In this document: piece by piece, positions 17,626 through 27,027 of the stretch
Position numbering within the stretch: the first letter of the stretch is position 1
Layout: every line of letters starts with the position of its first letter
DNA from: Amoebidium appalachense
Lineage: Eukaryota; Ichthyosporea
Reading direction: 5' to 3'
Length of the DNA stretch: 64,000 nucleotides
Assembly: GCA_963693365.1 (NCBI GenBank)
Contig: CAVNZM010000003.1
Location: 6,262,001 to 6,326,000, forward strand
Translations under genes and position numbers: made by a program
The notes under the pieces: generated by a model
Database searches by the model: none
What the model was told of the DNA's origin: nothing
Seen by the model: only the letters and a program-made list of their open reading frames with translations

Positions 17626-18261
17626 ATGTGGGGCTGGGAGTGGCTGACGATGGGTGTGGAGTGCCTGCTTCTTTCGGCACTCTTGTACACGCTGTACAGG
17701 CTGGTGCCTCGGCAGCTTGACCGCTGGGACCTTGCCCACAACCTCGTCTGCCGTCTGCTCATCTCATACGAAAAACATGACCAGCTGGGGACAACAGAGG
17801 CTGGCATGGCGGCTGTAGCACGTGAACTACTGGACCGGCTGGTAGAAGAGGAGCTTGCCCTGCTACAGGACACGGCGCTGGCTGCACGGGCAAAGGCAAA
17901 TCCCCTGCTCAGGGGCCCCCGTGCGGGATTGGCCGTGGCCATGTCTCGCTTCCTGCTGGCCCCAAACTCCTCGCTCTCCCAGCGTGCCCTGGCAGCGCTT
18001 CTTGCCGACACCAGGCAGTACCTGGCCATGACCATCCACCACCCACTGCCGCTGGAACACGCACTCGCACACACCATGCAACACTTGCCGACGGTGGATC
18101 TTGGCGCCCACGCAGCCGTTTCCGCCGCACGCACGGCGTGTGAACAGGTGGCTCTCGCCCGCCGACGACTGGACTGGGCGCTGTGTCGGGCCAACGCCCC
18201 ATACAGCGTTATGGGGGCCCTGGGGCGCTTGGCCGTGGGCGTTTGCCAGGGCCAACGGTAA
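17626..18261 (+). CDS. N-terminally anchored helical membrane protein, unrecognised
   Basis: 211 residues from ATG 17626 (ACCATGTGG). A membrane segment lies at residues 6-24 (LTMGVECLLLSALLYTLYRL), followed by a long Ala/Leu-rich helical domain (VARELLDRLVEEELALLQDT and further helices). No catalytic motif or known family seen. AGATAAAAACC near 17568-17578 may serve as the TATA box. Its 3' end overlaps the convergent gene ending at 18209. Confidence 0.6.
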   Translation: MWGWEWLTMGVECLLLSALLYTLYRLVPRQLDRWDLAHNLVCRLLISYEKHDQLGTTEAGMAAVARELLDRLVEEELALLQDTALAARAKANPLLRGPRAGLAVAMSRFLLAPNSSLSQRALAALLADTRQYLAMTIHHPLPLEHALAHTMQHLPTVDLGAHAAVSAARTACEQVALARRRLDWALCRANAPYSVMGALGRLAVGVCQGQR

Positions 18262-18442
18262 ACAGATCCAAAAATGACATGCGCCTTTTCGCCATGACCA
18301 GCCCGGCACCAATCAAAAACGCCAGGACGCCGATAATAAAAACGCCCTTCAGCTCCTTGATAGCTACGAACGCCTCGACGTTCCCTGCGTTGCCTTGTAC
18401 AATCCCTTCCCCTACCCCCCTATAAAAAGACACGCCGCTCAT
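18209..18442 (-). CDS. Small single-pass membrane protein
   Basis: 77 residues from ATG 18442. A membrane segment at about 34-50 (GVFIIGVLAFLIGAGLVMA) is followed by a basic AKRRM stop-transfer and a short Pro-rich tail. Typical of small virion membrane proteins of large DNA viruses. Its 5' end lies over the TATA box of the PCNA gene on the other strand, and its 3' end overlaps the gene at 17626-18261 by 53 bases. Confidence 0.55.
   Translation of the reverse strand: MSGVSFYRGVGEGIVQGNAGNVEAFVAIKELKGVFIIGVLAFLIGAGLVMAKRRMSFLDLFTVGPGKRPRPSAPGPP
18421..18428 (+). promoter_or_regulatory. TATA box of the PCNA gene
   Basis: TATAAAAA lies 65-72 bases before the ATG at 18493. Confidence 0.55.
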
Positions 18443-18492
18443 TTGGGTTGGTATTGTCTGGGTGGCAAATATTCCTGCCGGAAACAGTCAAA

Positions 18493-19392
18493 ATGGCATC
18501 CAGCCCAAACAAACCCACACAGCCCCTACCCCCCTGCATGGACTTCAAGACAATCCAGATCATGCCAATCCGCACGGTGGTGGAGGTCCTGCGCGAGCTA
18601 CTCGAGGATGTCACAATCACATTTGACAGCTGCAACATACAGATCCAGGCAGTCGACCAGGCAGAACGCTGCTTTGTGGAGTTTGCCGTGGACCCAATGG
18701 CGGCAGAGGAATACACATGCACGACACCAACCGCGGCATCCGTAAACGTGCACGCCCTCCACAAGACACTCAGGAACGTCACCGGGGCAAACACAGACTT
18801 CCTGTCTCTGTCCATCCAAACACCCCAGAGCGACAAAATCGACGTGCAGATCTCGAACCTGGCCACCAACAACGTCATATCGTATGCCCTCAAGCTGTTG
18901 GACCTTTCGCCCGTGCGCTTCTCGCTGTGTGTGCAGGAGTACCCCGTGGTCTTTACGGTGAACACACAGGACTTCTCGAAGTTCCTTCGCGATGTCTGCA
19001 ACGTGGCAGAGGAGGCAGAGGTAGCCATAAAGGGAAGGAAGCTGTTTTTGAGAGGCAAGGGTGCCACAGGGAGCTGTACCGTGACAATCCACGAAGACAC
19101 CGACAACCCACCACCCACACCCTCCACCACACGCACCGTCATGACCCCCTCCGTCGCCCGCAAGAACCGAACAGCATACCGCAGCTGTCGTGTCTGGTTC
19201 CACAAGTACGAGGTGGACATGGAAACCGAGCTGTCGGGCTGCTTTCTCCTGAAGTACCTGATGGTGTTCTGCAAGGCATATACACTGTCACAGTACATGA
19301 CAGTCTACATGGCACAGGGCCAGCCGCTGTGTGTCCAGCACCGAGTCTCAGACCTGGGGCATCTCAAGCTGTATCTGGTCATGGAGGATTAG
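18493..19392 (+). CDS. PCNA-like DNA sliding clamp
   Basis: 299 residues from ATG 18493 (AAAATGG context). The PCNA fold is recognisable: FKTIQIMPIRTVVEVLRELL then ITFDSCNIQIQAVDQAERC (the first-domain hallmark), LHKTLRNVTGANTDFLSLSI, the ISYALKLLDL connector region, VFTVNTQDFSKFLRDVCNVA, and a C-terminal domain ending LSQYMTVYMAQGQ and LGHLKLYLVMED. PCNA trimers encircle DNA and tether polymerases and nucleases, and many large DNA viruses carry their own copy. At 299 residues it is longer than the usual 260, with an insertion rich in Thr/Pro in the second domain. It is intact with no intron. Confidence 0.88.
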   Translation: MASSPNKPTQPLPPCMDFKTIQIMPIRTVVEVLRELLEDVTITFDSCNIQIQAVDQAERCFVEFAVDPMAAEEYTCTTPTAASVNVHALHKTLRNVTGANTDFLSLSIQTPQSDKIDVQISNLATNNVISYALKLLDLSPVRFSLCVQEYPVVFTVNTQDFSKFLRDVCNVAEEAEVAIKGRKLFLRGKGATGSCTVTIHEDTDNPPPTPSTTRTVMTPSVARKNRTAYRSCRVWFHKYEVDMETELSGCFLLKYLMVFCKAYTLSQYMTVYMAQGQPLCVQHRVSDLGHLKLYLVMED

Positions 19393-19493
19393 ACACGGAA
19401 GTCTTGAGGGGAGGGGGGGATTTGAAGGAGGGGTAGAACTGGGCCATCCAGGGGGTGTCCAGATTTTTTTGTATGTTATGTTATTTGTATACA

Positions 19494-19871
19494 ATGGAGC
19501 CAGAGAAAACAACGAATGCAGAATTCGAAGATGTAGATGAGACAATGTCCCAAGACCAAGACACAGCCGGAAATGATAATAAACACGAGAGTCCGGCAAC
19601 CCACAAAAGCACTACAGCCACCCCACAAAACACTCCAACCCCCCTCAAGCGCCCGCCCCCACAAAAACCCCAGCAGCCACGCAGACGCAAGACAGAATCA
19701 AGGAAGTCCGACCCTGCAAGCCCCGTCGCTGCTCCACAGTCCCTCGACAATGCCGTGCTGGAGCTTCAGGAGGCCATGTTCATGCCATGTGCTACTTGCC
19801 AGATGTACAAGTACTGTCTGATATTCGTGCTGGTGGCCATGGCTATATACTACTGGATGGGTTGCAAATGA
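19494..19871 (+). CDS. Tail-anchored low-complexity protein
   Basis: 125 residues from ATG 19494. An acidic/polar N-terminus leads to a Pro/Thr/Lys-rich disordered stretch with a basic QQPRRRKTESRKS patch, then a helix with CATCQMYK and a C-terminal membrane segment (YCLIFVLVAMAIYYWMG) ending three residues later. It has tail-anchor topology and no known family. AATAAA at 19872 directly after the stop serves as poly(A) signal. Confidence 0.6.
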   Translation: MEPEKTTNAEFEDVDETMSQDQDTAGNDNKHESPATHKSTTATPQNTPTPLKRPPPQKPQQPRRRKTESRKSDPASPVAAPQSLDNAVLELQEAMFMPCATCQMYKYCLIFVLVAMAIYYWMGCK

Positions 19872-20137
19872 AATAAACAGCTCTAAAACACAAAAAAACT
19901 CTGCTTATTAAAACCGTACAAATGTTACACCAGGATGCTGTGTAGTTGACTTTGTTTTAGATCCTCCTAGAACCATGTTTATTAGAATTTGTGATCTGGT
20001 CAATGGTATGCCGAACCACATATATAAATAAACTACTACAAGTATGCACAAACCTCCGGTGCAAAGTATGCTGTTTTGCAGCTTTTGGTGGTTGGCCGAA
20101 AAATAATCTGGACAATGTGTATGGCAACCGCTCCAGT

Positions 20138-20885
20138 ATGCATGGGCGGGATGACCCAAAATATGTCCCGGCTGCCGTTGTCAAACAGCGTCTTGGAGTC
20201 ACCACCACCACTCTCAGACGATGGGCAGACAGCGGCAGAATTGGCTCCATACGCACACCATCCAACACTCGCCTGTACCTCTGGAACGACGTCTCAAAAC
20301 TATCAGGGGTTGAAGAGGCCGCACCCAGGCGACGAGCCAATATTGCATATGCCCGAGTCTCCTCTGCCAAACAGAAAGGAGACCTCCAGCGACAGATTGA
20401 CTTTATCCGTGCACGGTATCCCAGTCACGAGGTCGTCTCGGATGTCGGGAGTGGTGTCAACTTTAAGAGGCGAGGCCTGCTCTCCATTTTGGAACGAGCG
20501 AGCGAAGGAACTGTCGCAGAAGTTGTTGTTACCTACAAAGACCGACTCTGTCGACTTGCCGGCGACCTTCTCTGGTGGATCCTTGAGCGCTACGGGGTCA
20601 AAGTCATGGTTCTCTGTGGAGGTGACGGTCCCGACCACGAGGAGCTTGCCGATTCTCTGTGGAGGTGACGGTCCCGACCACGAGGAGCTTGCCGAAGACC
20701 TCATTGCTGTCACCACCCACTTTATCTGTAAGCATCACGGACGTCGCAAGTACGGAAAGCCAAAAACTGGCCCAAAGAGAGGCGGCAAACAGCGCAAAAC
20801 GGTTGAAACTAGCAGCCAGCAAGCGAGTGACGAAGCAGATGAAGGCGACAATGGACAGCCAACCTGTCACGCTGGAAGACTATAG
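20138..20885 (+). pseudogene. tnpA: IS607-family serine recombinase (tnpA) broken by a 43-bp tandem duplication
   Basis: From ATG 20138 the frame encodes an N-terminal MerR-like helix-turn-helix (VPAAVVKQRLGVTTTTLRRW, WADSGRIGSI) and the serine recombinase domain with the catalytic YARVSSAKQ segment and the DLQRQI helix. Then a 43-base segment is present twice in tandem (20610-20652 and 20653-20695, identical), which shifts the frame to a stop at 20668. The remaining C-terminal frame continues in another register to 20885, overlapping the start of tnpB. Perfect identity of the two copies shows the break is recent. The truncated product keeps the catalytic domain but loses the C-terminal part. 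Confidence 0.85.
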
Positions 20886-22137
20886 GGCAATGGGTGTGGA
20901 TGTTGACTCTATTTCAAAGAAATCGGTTGAACTAACACGCAACAGAACAATCAGGCTTCATCCAACAAGAGAACAGATGGTTTGGCTACGCAAGACTTTT
21001 GGCGTCGTTCGCAAAATATTCAATCAGTGTGTTGGGCTGTTTGTCGAAAACGGAGAGACAAACAGGTATGTGTTTCGTGAACGGTTTGTCAACAACACAA
21101 CCATTCCACCGACTGAGGAGTATAAGAAGGAGGTTCCCAGTCTCCTGCGTCAAGATGCCGTGGAACAATTCTTGGGGGCATTGGCATCACAAAGAGCCAA
21201 AAAACGATATGCAGCCAAGGGAGTACACAAACACCCGTTGAAAGTGCGATTTCGATCCAAGAAACACGGCGACCAGTCCTTTCTAGTGCCAAGGGCTCTT
21301 TTAAAAATCGCGGACGGAGCTGTTGTTTTTGCTCCTCGAATGTGCCCAGAAAAAGGCCGTTTTGTGATAGCCGAGCCACTGACCATGGCTGAAGTGGCCG
21401 GTGATTGTAGGATGGTGTTGACACAGGATGGACGAGTGTACTTGCGCGTCACCACCAGCAAGCCAAGAGGCGAAACCCAAGCCCCTGTGGCTGGTGGTGA
21501 TGTCGCCGATGTAACACTTCCACCCCAGATCTGCTCTCTGGATCCGGGTGTGCGCACCTTCCAGACTGTATACGACCCGGCAACTGGCAACACCGTCCAT
21601 GTTTGCAAGGGTGATATAGGCCGTATATGTCGCCTGCTAAAGCACATGGACAAGTTACAGTCAAAGATCGCGAGTAATAACGCGAGCCACAGACAGCGAC
21701 GGGGGATGGGTCGTGCACTGGTGCGAATGCGTCGGCGTGTGCAGAACCTTCAAAGGGAGGCTCACTACAAGACAGCCTGCTTGTTGACATCTGCATATGA
21801 TGTCATTATACTCCCGTGGGTGGACACCAGTCGCATGGTGGTGAAGTCCACACGGAAACTGGCAAGCAAGGCTGTGAGGGCCATGGCTGGTTGGGCACAC
21901 GGCAAATTCCGCGAACGTCTTGTCTACAAGGCAGAAGAGAAGGGGAAGACAGTGGTGTTTGTCGGCGAGCAATACACAAGCAAGACCTGTGGACGCTGTG
22001 GTACCGTCAAGAGCAACCTAGGAGGAAGCAAAGTGTACAACTGCTCTGTATGCATGGCAGTTTTTGATAGGGACATCAACGGGGCAAGAAATATCCTTCT
22101 CCGTTCTTGTTCTCAGCGGCTGGGAGTCCACTCCTAG
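20851..22137 (+). CDS. tnpB: TnpB/Fanzor-type RNA-guided nuclease of the IS607 element
   Basis: 428 residues from ATG 20851. The RuvC-like site is complete: ICSLDPGVRTFQ carries the first Asp, FVGEQYTSKTCGRCG the Glu and the first half of the zinc finger, CSVC the second half, and DRDINGARNI the last Asp. The middle has the long helical hairpin typical of TnpB (LLKHMDKLQSKIASNN and RRVQNLQREAHYKTA). TnpB and its eukaryotic/virus relatives (Fanzor1) use an RNA made from the element's 3' end to cut DNA. The frame is intact although the partner recombinase is broken. A nucleus-directed basic segment is not obvious. Confidence 0.88.
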   Translation: MDSQPVTLEDYRAMGVDVDSISKKSVELTRNRTIRLHPTREQMVWLRKTFGVVRKIFNQCVGLFVENGETNRYVFRERFVNNTTIPPTEEYKKEVPSLLRQDAVEQFLGALASQRAKKRYAAKGVHKHPLKVRFRSKKHGDQSFLVPRALLKIADGAVVFAPRMCPEKGRFVIAEPLTMAEVAGDCRMVLTQDGRVYLRVTTSKPRGETQAPVAGGDVADVTLPPQICSLDPGVRTFQTVYDPATGNTVHVCKGDIGRICRLLKHMDKLQSKIASNNASHRQRRGMGRALVRMRRRVQNLQREAHYKTACLLTSAYDVIILPWVDTSRMVVKSTRKLASKAVRAMAGWAHGKFRERLVYKAEEKGKTVVFVGEQYTSKTCGRCGTVKSNLGGSKVYNCSVCMAVFDRDINGARNILLRSCSQRLGVHS

Positions 22138-22275
22138 CCTTTGCCTGTACCGGCCTGTGTCCCACCAGTGGTGGGACATTGCTGGCGGATATTTGTACAT
22201 AACTCTAAGCACTCTATAGCCACATATAGTGTTGTTTATTGTTGTGTACAGATGTCATGCTAAACGGTATCAGAC
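22138..22275 (+). ncRNA. Candidate guide RNA region downstream of tnpB
   Basis: The segment after the stop codon contains a perfect hairpin GTCCCACC-AGT-GGTGGGAC (22159-22177) and is conserved in the relic copy at 25340-25527 although most of the coding region there is gone. TnpB guide RNAs come from this position in related elements. No transcript evidence; inference from family behaviour and conservation. Confidence 0.45.
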
Positions 22276-22348
22276 TCTGACTGGGTGTACACGTGCATGG
22301 GCCGTGCCTCCATTTACCCCCCCCCCACAAAAAAAAAACTAAAAAAAA

Positions 22349-24646
22349 CTAGAACACTTTAACCAGCACCAGCCCCGTTTGTGTGCCTACAGGCTTGTAT
22401 GTCTCCATTGCTCTTGCCACCACGTGTGCGTCTGCACGTGCTATGCCTGCATGGGTCAGCGTCTGCAGGGTGCCGTGTGGCGAAGTGACAAGCTCGTCTC
22501 CATGGCTACATGCCCCCGATACCAAAGCATGCAGCAGGCCGGTTGAAGGCACGGGCGAGTGTGACGTGCCTTGGATGCCTACAAATTTTGAACTGTTGGC
22601 CGTGTCACACACGGTGGCCAACATGGACCCGTCTTCGAGCTCCATCGCAGCGCCAACAGCAGGGACACCCTTGGCACTCCTCTCGGCAAGTGCAGCATCG
22701 ACCAACCGCATGCCATGCCCGCCAATCTCTTCTCCAAACAGCCTGTCTAATTCCGCAATGGCATCTGTCACCAGCGGGGCAACATTGTCCACTGCCTTGT
22801 CTGCATTTCTCTCGCCATCCGCCACCAGCGCCCGTGTTCTGATCTCAATCTCCGTCCGCGACCGGCCCCCCACTTTGTTGGCCATCCAAGCAAAGATGGA
22901 CTTGCCATACTCGACGATCCACTGTGCCGCTGCAGGCAATACCACCTCCTTCAGAGCCGCAAGGGCTTGCTGCGCAGCCTCTTTCCCCGCCGCAACGGCT
23001 GTCTCAATAAGAAGCGCCTTGAAAGACACAGGCTCCCCGTTTATCAGCTTGGTGAAGAACGTCCTCACCGTCACTTGGAGTACAGACAACAGTCCGGTCT
23101 TGGCGCGCGATTCGATATCCGCCGTCAGCGAGCGGGCCATGGCCGGCGTCACTCCACATTCGAGTGCCTGGAAGACCGGGACCTTCCCAAACACAGTACC
23201 AGGCACCTCAACTCCATCTGTCATGGCCAGCAGCGCGTTCGCCCCTGCAAGGACCCCCCCCAAAACCCCGGCAGCCACGAGCAGCTGTGGGTTGCCTGTC
23301 ATTGGGAGACACGAAACCATGTTTGTGAGAAACTCTACCCACCTCTCGAGGTCACTTGGCTTCCGTTGATAGTTGCCGTCCACATACCCGGCAGTGACAA
23401 ACTCCCCGGTAGACAAGACACCGAGTTCGCGTTTGGCCTTGATTGTGTCCTGGGCGATCCACCCACAGAACGGGGTGCCATTCGCGTCCGGGGCCATGGT
23501 AAGCATGACTTTTTCCCCTTGGCCAAACCGCACGGACAAGCTCTGGTTGAACACGGCCAAGTCGGCCATGAGGTCCGCTGCCTTTGTTGGCCCATCAAGG
23601 AATATGCGGCTGCCACCCACGGTCACATCACCAGTGGCAGCCACCTTGATGTTGTTGCCTGCCAGACCCAACGTCTGCTCACCAACCACCCGAGTGCTGT
23701 CGCCTGCCAACATGGCGTTGCCGTTGGCGATAATGTTCAAATCGCTCCCTGTATGAAGTGAAAGGTCGTCCTTGCAGGCCACCGCCAAATCCTCCCCTGC
23801 CTTGACGGACACCGTGCGGCCTGCCTCGGCCAAAATGTGCTTGTCGGCCTTTATGGTGGCTTCGCTTTGGGCACTGACACTGACAGACCCGATGGCCGTA
23901 ACACCGATGTCCTGCTCAGCATATAGCCACACATTCTGGCCCGCCCTTCCTCCAATATCACGTGCTGCCTGTACAGTGTAGTCGTTGCCTGCAGATTCGA
24001 ACACGTCCCTGACACCAGCCACATTTACATCTCTCCCGGCCGTGATTGTCAGGTCCTCCCCTGTCCGCAGTTCTATACTCTTGGCCTTTTCAGAAATGAC
24101 ACCAGCAGACCGGACATCCACCCTGTGGGTGCCTGATACCGTGGCTGTATCGGTGGCTGCAAGGGCGGTGTTGGTTCCACGCAAACTGGCACCGTCGCCC
24201 TCGGGATGGGAAAACTCCAGCCTGCCACATGCACCCGGCCTTCCCCGCCAGGTGCCGTCGGCGTCAAGCACGAAAGATGGCTGACCAAGGCCGTCATACA
24301 GCGTGAGTATCCTCGCAGCCAACAGGTGTGCCGATTGCACATCGGGGTCGTGTTCGCTGTCTCGGCCAGTCGACGACAAACTTGAATCAAAGTCCACTTT
24401 CCAACACACACCGTCCTGTCCCCGGCCAACTACCCGCATGGTATATCTGGTGGTGTACAGCACCGTACCGGCCACCACCGCATCCAACAAATGCCTGTCT
24501 TCGACGTGGGGGGTAACGGTGTGCGCAACAAGATCGACAGATGCCGGGGATTTGGTTATCTGCCACAGTCCCAGGGGACCAACGGGCTTTGTCCATGCCG
24601 GCCCAGCAATACCGTCAATGTTGGCCACACTGTCAGGCATGTCCAT
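22349..24646 (-). CDS. Long beta-repeat protein, virion-fibre or VgrG-tail type
   Basis: 765 residues from ATG 24646. Residues about 190-340 are a ladder of short beta repeats (DLTITAGRDVNVAG, DIGVTAIGSVSVSA, DLSLHTGSDLNIIANG and so on) like those in the spike parts of VgrG-type and haemagglutinin-type proteins, which form beta-helices. The second half is Ala-rich and mainly helical (VAAGKEAAQQALAALKEVV). Large DNA viruses carry similar repeat proteins as structural or attachment components, but I recognise no exact family, so the role is inference. The frame is intact. A T/A-rich stretch (TTTTTTATTCAGAAAAAGG on minus) precedes the ATG. Confidence 0.65.
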   Translation of the reverse strand: MDMPDSVANIDGIAGPAWTKPVGPLGLWQITKSPASVDLVAHTVTPHVEDRHLLDAVVAGTVLYTTRYTMRVVGRGQDGVCWKVDFDSSLSSTGRDSEHDPDVQSAHLLAARILTLYDGLGQPSFVLDADGTWRGRPGACGRLEFSHPEGDGASLRGTNTALAATDTATVSGTHRVDVRSAGVISEKAKSIELRTGEDLTITAGRDVNVAGVRDVFESAGNDYTVQAARDIGGRAGQNVWLYAEQDIGVTAIGSVSVSAQSEATIKADKHILAEAGRTVSVKAGEDLAVACKDDLSLHTGSDLNIIANGNAMLAGDSTRVVGEQTLGLAGNNIKVAATGDVTVGGSRIFLDGPTKAADLMADLAVFNQSLSVRFGQGEKVMLTMAPDANGTPFCGWIAQDTIKAKRELGVLSTGEFVTAGYVDGNYQRKPSDLERWVEFLTNMVSCLPMTGNPQLLVAAGVLGGVLAGANALLAMTDGVEVPGTVFGKVPVFQALECGVTPAMARSLTADIESRAKTGLLSVLQVTVRTFFTKLINGEPVSFKALLIETAVAAGKEAAQQALAALKEVVLPAAAQWIVEYGKSIFAWMANKVGGRSRTEIEIRTRALVADGERNADKAVDNVAPLVTDAIAELDRLFGEEIGGHGMRLVDAALAERSAKGVPAVGAAMELEDGSMLATVCDTANSSKFVGIQGTSHSPVPSTGLLHALVSGACSHGDELVTSPHGTLQTLTHAGIARADAHVVARAMETYKPVGTQTGLVLVKVF

Positions 24647-24721
24647 GGCTATTGTTACCTTTTTCTGAATAAAAAACCCGCGGACTTGCGCACATACAAA
24701 ATTAAGGCATTTTGCAAGCTC

Positions 24722-24761
<40 letters not shown>

Positions 24762-25155
24762 TGTGCATATGTGAGCGTGTGTGCATGTGTCTTAGGGGAG
24801 GGGGAGGGGGGATATAGAAGTGGGGGGAGGATAGAGAAAAAAGGGGGGGATAGAGAAGAGGGGGGGGATAGAGGAAGGGGGGGGGGGGGGGGAGGATAGA
24901 GAAAAAAAGGGGGGGGGGGGGATAGAGAAGGGGGGGGGGGTAAGAGAAGGGGTGATAGAGAAGGGGGGGGGGGGGAGTAGATAGAAAAAAGGGGGGGGAT
25001 AGAGAGGGGGGGGGGGGGATAGAGAAGGGGGGGGGGGGGTAAGAGAAGGGGTGATAGAGAATGGGGGGAGTAGATAGAAAAAGGGGAGAGGGGGGGGATA
25101 GAGAGGGGGGGGGGGGAGATAGAGATTCTAAGGGGGGGGGGGGGAGGGGGGGGGG
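24722..25155. repeat. (GT)n run and GATAGAGAA/G-run minisatellite
   Basis: A GT microsatellite at 24722-24758 is followed by about 350 bp of G-runs separated by GATAGAGAA, AAGAGAAGG or GTAGATAGAAAAA. No coding capacity. It is the same repeat type as 13403-13582. Confidence 0.9.
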
Positions 25156-25156
25156 G

Positions 25157-25527
25157 GTCTTGTCTACAAGACAGAAGAGAAGGTGAGATTGAATTTTGGC
25201 TGTAGATCTAGACATGGGTGCACGGATTGGAATGGACACAGGTTATATCGTGGTGTCCTTGCAGCCAAGTGTAAGGACTTTCACAGCCAGCCAAAACTGT
25301 AAATAAGCGGTTCTTGTTCAAAGAGGCTGGGAGCCAACCCCTAGCCTTTGCCTGTACCGGCCCGTGTCACACCAGTGACAGGACATTGCTGGCAGATATT
25401 TGTACTAGCTCTTGGCACTCTATACCCATCTATAGGGTTGCCTAATGGTTGTGTACGGATGTAATGCTAAACGGTATCACAGGGTTGCCTAATGGTCGTG
25501 TACGGGTATCATGCTAAATGGTATCAG
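25157..25527 (+). mobile_element. Relic of an IS607/TnpB element
   Basis: Starts CTTGTCTACAAGACAGAAGAG, matching codons of tnpB at 21919-21940, then jumps to the 3' end GGCTGGGAGCC..CCTAGCCTTTGCCTG and the non-coding tail of the element at 20138. It ends in two tandem copies of about 46 bp carrying GCTAAACGGTATCA. The catalytic region is deleted. A wholly different sequence fills the gap at about 25185-25310. Confidence 0.75.
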
Positions 25528-25671
25528 ATACATCGGCTTATACACCCATGCTATTTCAAGTTCACACACCATATACTATCTCAAGATCGACATCCATGTC
25601 GTATGTTAAGATTTAGTGCACACACTTACACCTGTGCCAATTCAAAAAAAAAAACGAGCATTTGCCGTGTA
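25528..25671. other. AT-rich spacer, nothing recognised
   Basis: No gene or repeat seen beyond a short A run near 25645. Confidence 0.5.
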
Positions 25672-26499
25672 TTACATAGGCTGTGTCTGAGGAGACGTAG
25701 AAGCATCGGTATTGTTAGTGGTGTCGGGGAGGGGGCTGATGTCAAACAGATCAAGATTAAAATTGAACTGGCCATGTTGTGTGTGTTGTGGGGACGGGGC
25801 CGAGGCCTCCAGGGCAGCCACCCTCAGCGACAGGCTACTGATGAGAGAGGATGCCTCGCTGCACGATGCCTGGAGAGCGTCGATTTTGGCAAGCAGACCC
25901 CCAAACGTATCACTGGCTGCCGCGGATGAAAGGTACGGTGTGTTCATGAGCTCGGCGGGGGTGACATATGCAATTCTGCAGATGGCCATTGCACGGTTGA
26001 CGATCTTCTGTGTTCTGGTGGTTGCCAACCCACACTTGTTGAGTGCCGTGGTGTACTCGGTGAAGGCCTCGTCGGAGATATACTTTGTCAGTAGCAGGGC
26101 CACGAGGGAGTGGACGAGGGTGACACCCGGGCAGGTTGTTCGGTCCACAAGGCACTCAAGAGGGATGGTTTTTTTGGCGCTGCGCACGCCATAGTTCAAA
26201 ACCATGTAGATCATGCCAATAGCAACGTCGGACACAGCCAGCCAGTCAGCCACCGATTTCCCCTCGCACGAGACGCCTTGCAAGCGGGTGGACAACACGC
26301 AGTTGGAAAAGAGCTGTTCTGCGTCGACATATGCCTCGTTGCCGTGAAGAGCAGTGACCACCGTGAGCGGTACACCGGCGGGGCCCGGGACTTGTGTCCA
26401 GTTTGGATAGGCGGGAATGGCAAGTGCGAGGCGAGCCTTCTTGGTGGTTGTCGGTTGCACGGCACCGGGAACGGGGAGCAGGGCGGCGCGCTTGGACAT
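25672..26499 (-). CDS. KilA-N-like DNA-binding protein with short coiled coil
   Basis: 275 residues from ATG 26499. A basic Pro/Ala-rich start (TTTKKARLALA) is followed by a region that fits a divergent KilA-N domain: ALHGNEAYVDAEQLFSNCVL, GKSVADWLAVSDVA, then CPGVTLVHSLVALLLTKYIS with the pattern of the KilA-N second half. A leucine/serine coiled coil follows (LLAKIDALQASCSEASSLIS, LRVAALEAS) and a polar tail. It is a probable virus DNA-binding regulator and a distant relative of the protein at 4683. The family assignment is by pattern only. Confidence 0.55.
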   Translation of the reverse strand: MSKRAALLPVPGAVQPTTTKKARLALAIPAYPNWTQVPGPAGVPLTVVTALHGNEAYVDAEQLFSNCVLSTRLQGVSCEGKSVADWLAVSDVAIGMIYMVLNYGVRSAKKTIPLECLVDRTTCPGVTLVHSLVALLLTKYISDEAFTEYTTALNKCGLATTRTQKIVNRAMAICRIAYVTPAELMNTPYLSSAAASDTFGGLLAKIDALQASCSEASSLISSLSLRVAALEASAPSPQHTQHGQFNFNLDLFDISPLPDTTNNTDASTSPQTQPM

Positions 26500-27020
26500 G
26501 GTGGTGTCTTGCTTTGTTTGCGGAGTTTAGAGAAGGAAAGGGGCAGCGAATGGTGGGCAACTGCTGCTTGCAGGGCGCTAAATACCCCCAACCTTTGCGC
26601 AAACAAACCGCAGACCAATCGTTTATAACGCACATACTTGCACCCAAAACCGCAGACCAGCCGCAGAGCCAATCAAAGTGGCCGTAAGATCACGATCCAG
26701 CCCAGGATGCCGTGCAAGTTTCGTGCAGGCCAAGCGCAATCCAATCGAATGCTCTGGTTTGGGTCATCCAACGCCTTACAACATGCAGACTAATCAGACG
26801 CACGCACACACGTCATCTGGAATGCAAATAAACTAAGGGAGCACTGGCAGATATTGCTTTGTCCCCCCCCCACCCACATACTAGTAGCCACACGTTTGAA
26901 CGTACAGCGAGAAAGGGATTTATGGAGCAGGAGTGAGTGGGAAGGAGTGTACAAGCAACTCAGTAATACACGGTGGTAATATTAGTTTTAAAATTTACCT
27001 ATGCAAAATTTAAAAGAAGC
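26500..27020. other. Gene-free spacer
   Basis: Promoter region of the minus-strand gene plus unrecognised sequence; CCAAT words near 26667 and 26742 and a C run at 26862-26875. No gene seen. Confidence 0.5.
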
Positions 27021-27027
27021 GAATTAG

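Larger units (their letters stand above)
20138..22275 (+). mobile_element. IS607-type transposon with TnpB/Fanzor gene
   Basis: A serine recombinase reading frame followed by a TnpB-type gene, overlapping by design as in IS607 elements, plus a 3' non-coding segment that recurs in a relic copy at 25157-25527. IS607 elements have no inverted repeats and insert between short matching bases. The left edge cannot be fixed; the right edge is probably near GGTATCAG at 22266-22273, where similarity to the relic stops. IS607/Fanzor elements are known residents of giant virus genomes. Confidence 0.8.
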
